This document shows positions 62,429 to 64,000 of a stretch of DNA of 64,000 nt, piece after piece. The notes beneath the pieces were generated by a model. It had not been told where the DNA came from and searched no databases. It worked only from the letters and a program-made list of their open reading frames with translations. The stretch is from Brevibacterium renqingii. GTDB taxonomy: Bacteria > Actinomycetota > Actinomycetes > Actinomycetales > Brevibacteriaceae. The position numbers and the translations under genes were made by a program. The stretch lies in the NCBI RefSeq assembly GCF_017808105.1, contig NZ_JADBHF010000013.1, forward strand, positions 61,764 to 125,763. Reading direction: 5' to 3'. Numbering within the stretch: the first letter of the stretch is position 1; every line of letters begins with the position of its first letter.

Positions 62429-64000
62429 CTACTCAGAGTCATCAGGCACCCGAGACAATCCTGGCCCGACTCCATATCTATTGGCGAAGTGATAAAATTC
62501 GGCGTCGCTATTCTTTAGCGGCATCGGATTTTCAGAAAAGAATGCCGCCTTCACCTTGACTCCACGGCGAGTTAGGGTGTCCGTTGTTCGCAAAAACCGT
62601 TGATAGCGAGTCAGATCGCGAAAACCGAGCATAGTAACAGATTCAGGATTTCCAAGGAACTCAATCAACCCATCTTCCAAACTATTCCAGGTCACCGACT
62701 TACGCGCTAGTTCCATAGATTGGCGCAGTTCCTGTAGATTATTCAGGACCTCCAAAATACCATCACGCCAAGAAGAGGAGTCGACGTCCGACAGCGTTAC
62801 ACCGCAGTGGTGTTCTGCAATGTAGTTAGATATCTCCTTTAACGGAGGCGCAACAAACGGCAGACCAGAAGTCGTGAAATCAAATACCCTGTTCGGCAGG
62901 GACACGGAATGGTTCGGATTCGACGGATCAAGCGTGATCAGTCCAGCATCTGCGTCAGCCAGCAGGCCCGGAAGTTCCTCGTAAGAAACAAACCCTTCAA
63001 GGTGCACACGGTTCTGTAATCCAAGATTCTCCAGGTAGCCATGGATCTCATCAGAATATGAAATAGGACTAAGCTTGATGAACGCAACCAGGTGAATACT
63101 TTCCGGAAGCTCTGCAACTGCGTCCAACACGGCTTCAAATCCATTTACGATGTTTCCCGTTGTGACGAGCACAGTACCGTCGGTCGGGATATTGAACCGT
63201 TCCCGCAGAGTGCCGGATGGTTTTACCTCCTCATACCAACGATAGTTCGGCTGCAAACGAACAGGTCGGCCGAAGCCGTCAAGAGTTTCGACCACCGAGT
63301 TACTCACCGTCATAATTCCATCGACTTGAGTCAACGCACCATAAGCGTTGAGGTTGACCATCTCGAGGGCTGCTGGGTGCAAATTCGGTGCCAGCGAGTG
63401 TTTGTGAACCTCCACGTTTTCCACACAATCGCAGATGATCCTCCCCCCGTACTTGCGTTGAAGCACCATGGCTGCTGGAACAGTGCTGGGTAGTAGACAA
63501 AGATAGGTCTCAGCGCTTAGGTCGACATCCGACTTCTCGATTTCCTCGTACAAAAGACCCTGCCGAAAGAGCGTGAAGTATTTTTTTGCTGCGCCCCAAA
63601 GAGAACTGGTGTACACCAATCTTTCACGCGTGAGTTTCAGACTATTGACCAACTTTTCCCGGCGTTCTTTTTCTCTAACGCGCTCTTGCTTGATCTTTTC
63701 CTGAAGATCCCTATTTCTCGCGATTAGGTTATCGAGCTTCTCTCGGGAAGTGTGGATTACACCATTTGTTTTAGCCAGACGCTCCTTGAGAGTTGATATT
63801 TGAGTCTTCATCGTCGCTACATTGGTGTTCAGAATTTCGTTCCGTCTACCAATTTCCACCCGGGCGTCTGTCTCGTGTTTCAGGTTGGCTTCAGCTGCAG
63901 ATAGCTTTTCTTTGAGTAGCTCAGTGGAAGAGACCTCTTGTGCCACGCCGTCCGACGCGGCTTCACGTCGTCCTTGGGCTTCGCGCATTTCGGATGAAAG
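62429..64000 (-). CDS. Glycosyltransferase with coiled-coil N-terminus, cut by the window edge
   Basis: The frame is open to the end of the window; the first in-window ATG is at 63988 (519 residues from there) but no ribosome-binding site is seen, so it may be longer. About 100 residues of Lys/Glu/Arg-rich coiled coil are followed by a GT4-like domain: YLCLLPSTVPAAMVLQRKYGG, LVTTGNIVNGFEAVLDAVAEL, HLEGFVSYEELPGLLADADAGLI, NRVFDFTTSGLPFVAPPLKEI. The coiled coil may be a length-control or assembly device as in some chain-length transferases (inference). It ends 22 bases before paralogue 2. Confidence 0.82.
   Translation of the reverse strand, partial: LSSEMREAQGRREAASDGVAQEVSSTELLKEKLSAAEANLKHETDARVEIGRRNEILNTNVATMKTQISTLKERLAKTNGVIHTSREKLDNLIARNRDLQEKIKQERVREKERREKLVNSLKLTRERLVYTSSLWGAAKKYFTLFRQGLLYEEIEKSDVDLSAETYLCLLPSTVPAAMVLQRKYGGRIICDCVENVEVHKHSLAPNLHPAALEMVNLNAYGALTQVDGIMTVSNSVVETLDGFGRPVRLQPNYRWYEEVKPSGTLRERFNIPTDGTVLVTTGNIVNGFEAVLDAVAELPESIHLVAFIKLSPISYSDEIHGYLENLGLQNRVHLEGFVSYEELPGLLADADAGLITLDPSNPNHSVSLPNRVFDFTTSGLPFVAPPLKEISNYIAEHHCGVTLSDVDSSSWRDGILEVLNNLQELRQSMELARKSVTWNSLEDGLIEFLGNPESVTMLGFRDLTRYQRFLRTTDTLTRRGVKVKAAFFSENPMPLKNSDAEFYHFANRYGVGPGLSRVPDDSE

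Noticed and set aside
1..64000. CRISPR array, rRNA, tRNA or complete insertion sequence
   Set aside because: No regularly spaced repeats, no rRNA-like sequence, no cloverleaf and no transposase were recognised; the only nuclease is the DUF222/HNH protein.

Overview
The window is high-GC actinobacterial DNA, most likely Brevibacterium or a close relative in the Micrococcales. This is inferred from protein style: a DUF222/HNH endonuclease, a TM2-Ltp surface protein, an LPXTG surface protein, many GTG/TTG starts and tightly packed high-GC genes. No rRNA, tRNA or CRISPR array was seen.

Left half (1-33 kb), mostly housekeeping and accessory metabolism: a malic enzyme; a DUF222/HNH endonuclease; a histidine phosphatase; a von Willebrand A/SpaA surface protein; and, divergent to it, an ECF sigma factor fused to a zinc-finger anti-sigma-like domain and a membrane tail. 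Next come a CoA-transferase AB plus MFS transporter operon with a divergent LysR regulator, a LuxR-type regulator without a visible P-loop, a TM2-Ltp protein, a CitA/DcuS-type two-component system, a DoxX/TetR pair, CsbD, trehalose-6-phosphate synthase, and a dicarboxylate:cation symporter. An AT-richer two-gene cassette follows (unknown protein plus XRE-ImmA/IrrE protease), then a GH79-like lipoprotein, a YbfB-type MFS transporter, a YceI protein and an LCP-like protein.

Right half (33-64 kb), a large surface-polysaccharide locus. A minus-strand operon (45607 to 36603), with every gene junction overlapping, encodes a membrane FlaA1/WbpM-like dehydratase, a WbpL/WecA-like lipid-linked sugar-1-phosphate transferase, two GT4 glycosyltransferases, a Wzm/Wzt-type ABC exporter and a DUF6270 protein. 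A mainly plus-strand block (45889-59418) carries glycosyltransferases and two nucleotide-sugar routes: WecB/WecC for UDP-ManNAcA, and a WbpA/B/E/D/I-like set for UDP-ManNAc(3NAc)A. A right-hand minus block holds a coiled-coil glycosyltransferase (cut by the window edge), an asparagine-synthase-like protein and an alpha/alpha-toroid-like protein. A paralogue of the asparagine-synthase-like protein sits alone at the left border between two gene-poor, AT-richer gaps, so the locus is bracketed by the pair. The likely product is an acidic, possibly amidated, aminouronic-acid glycan exported by ABC transport.

The most notable direct observations are an in-frame amber codon that cuts the VWA/SpaA protein off from a complete LPRTG sorting signal, a one-base frame change at a run of six G in the divergent membrane-linked sigma factor, and the twin asparagine-synthase-like proteins without the usual glutaminase cysteine.
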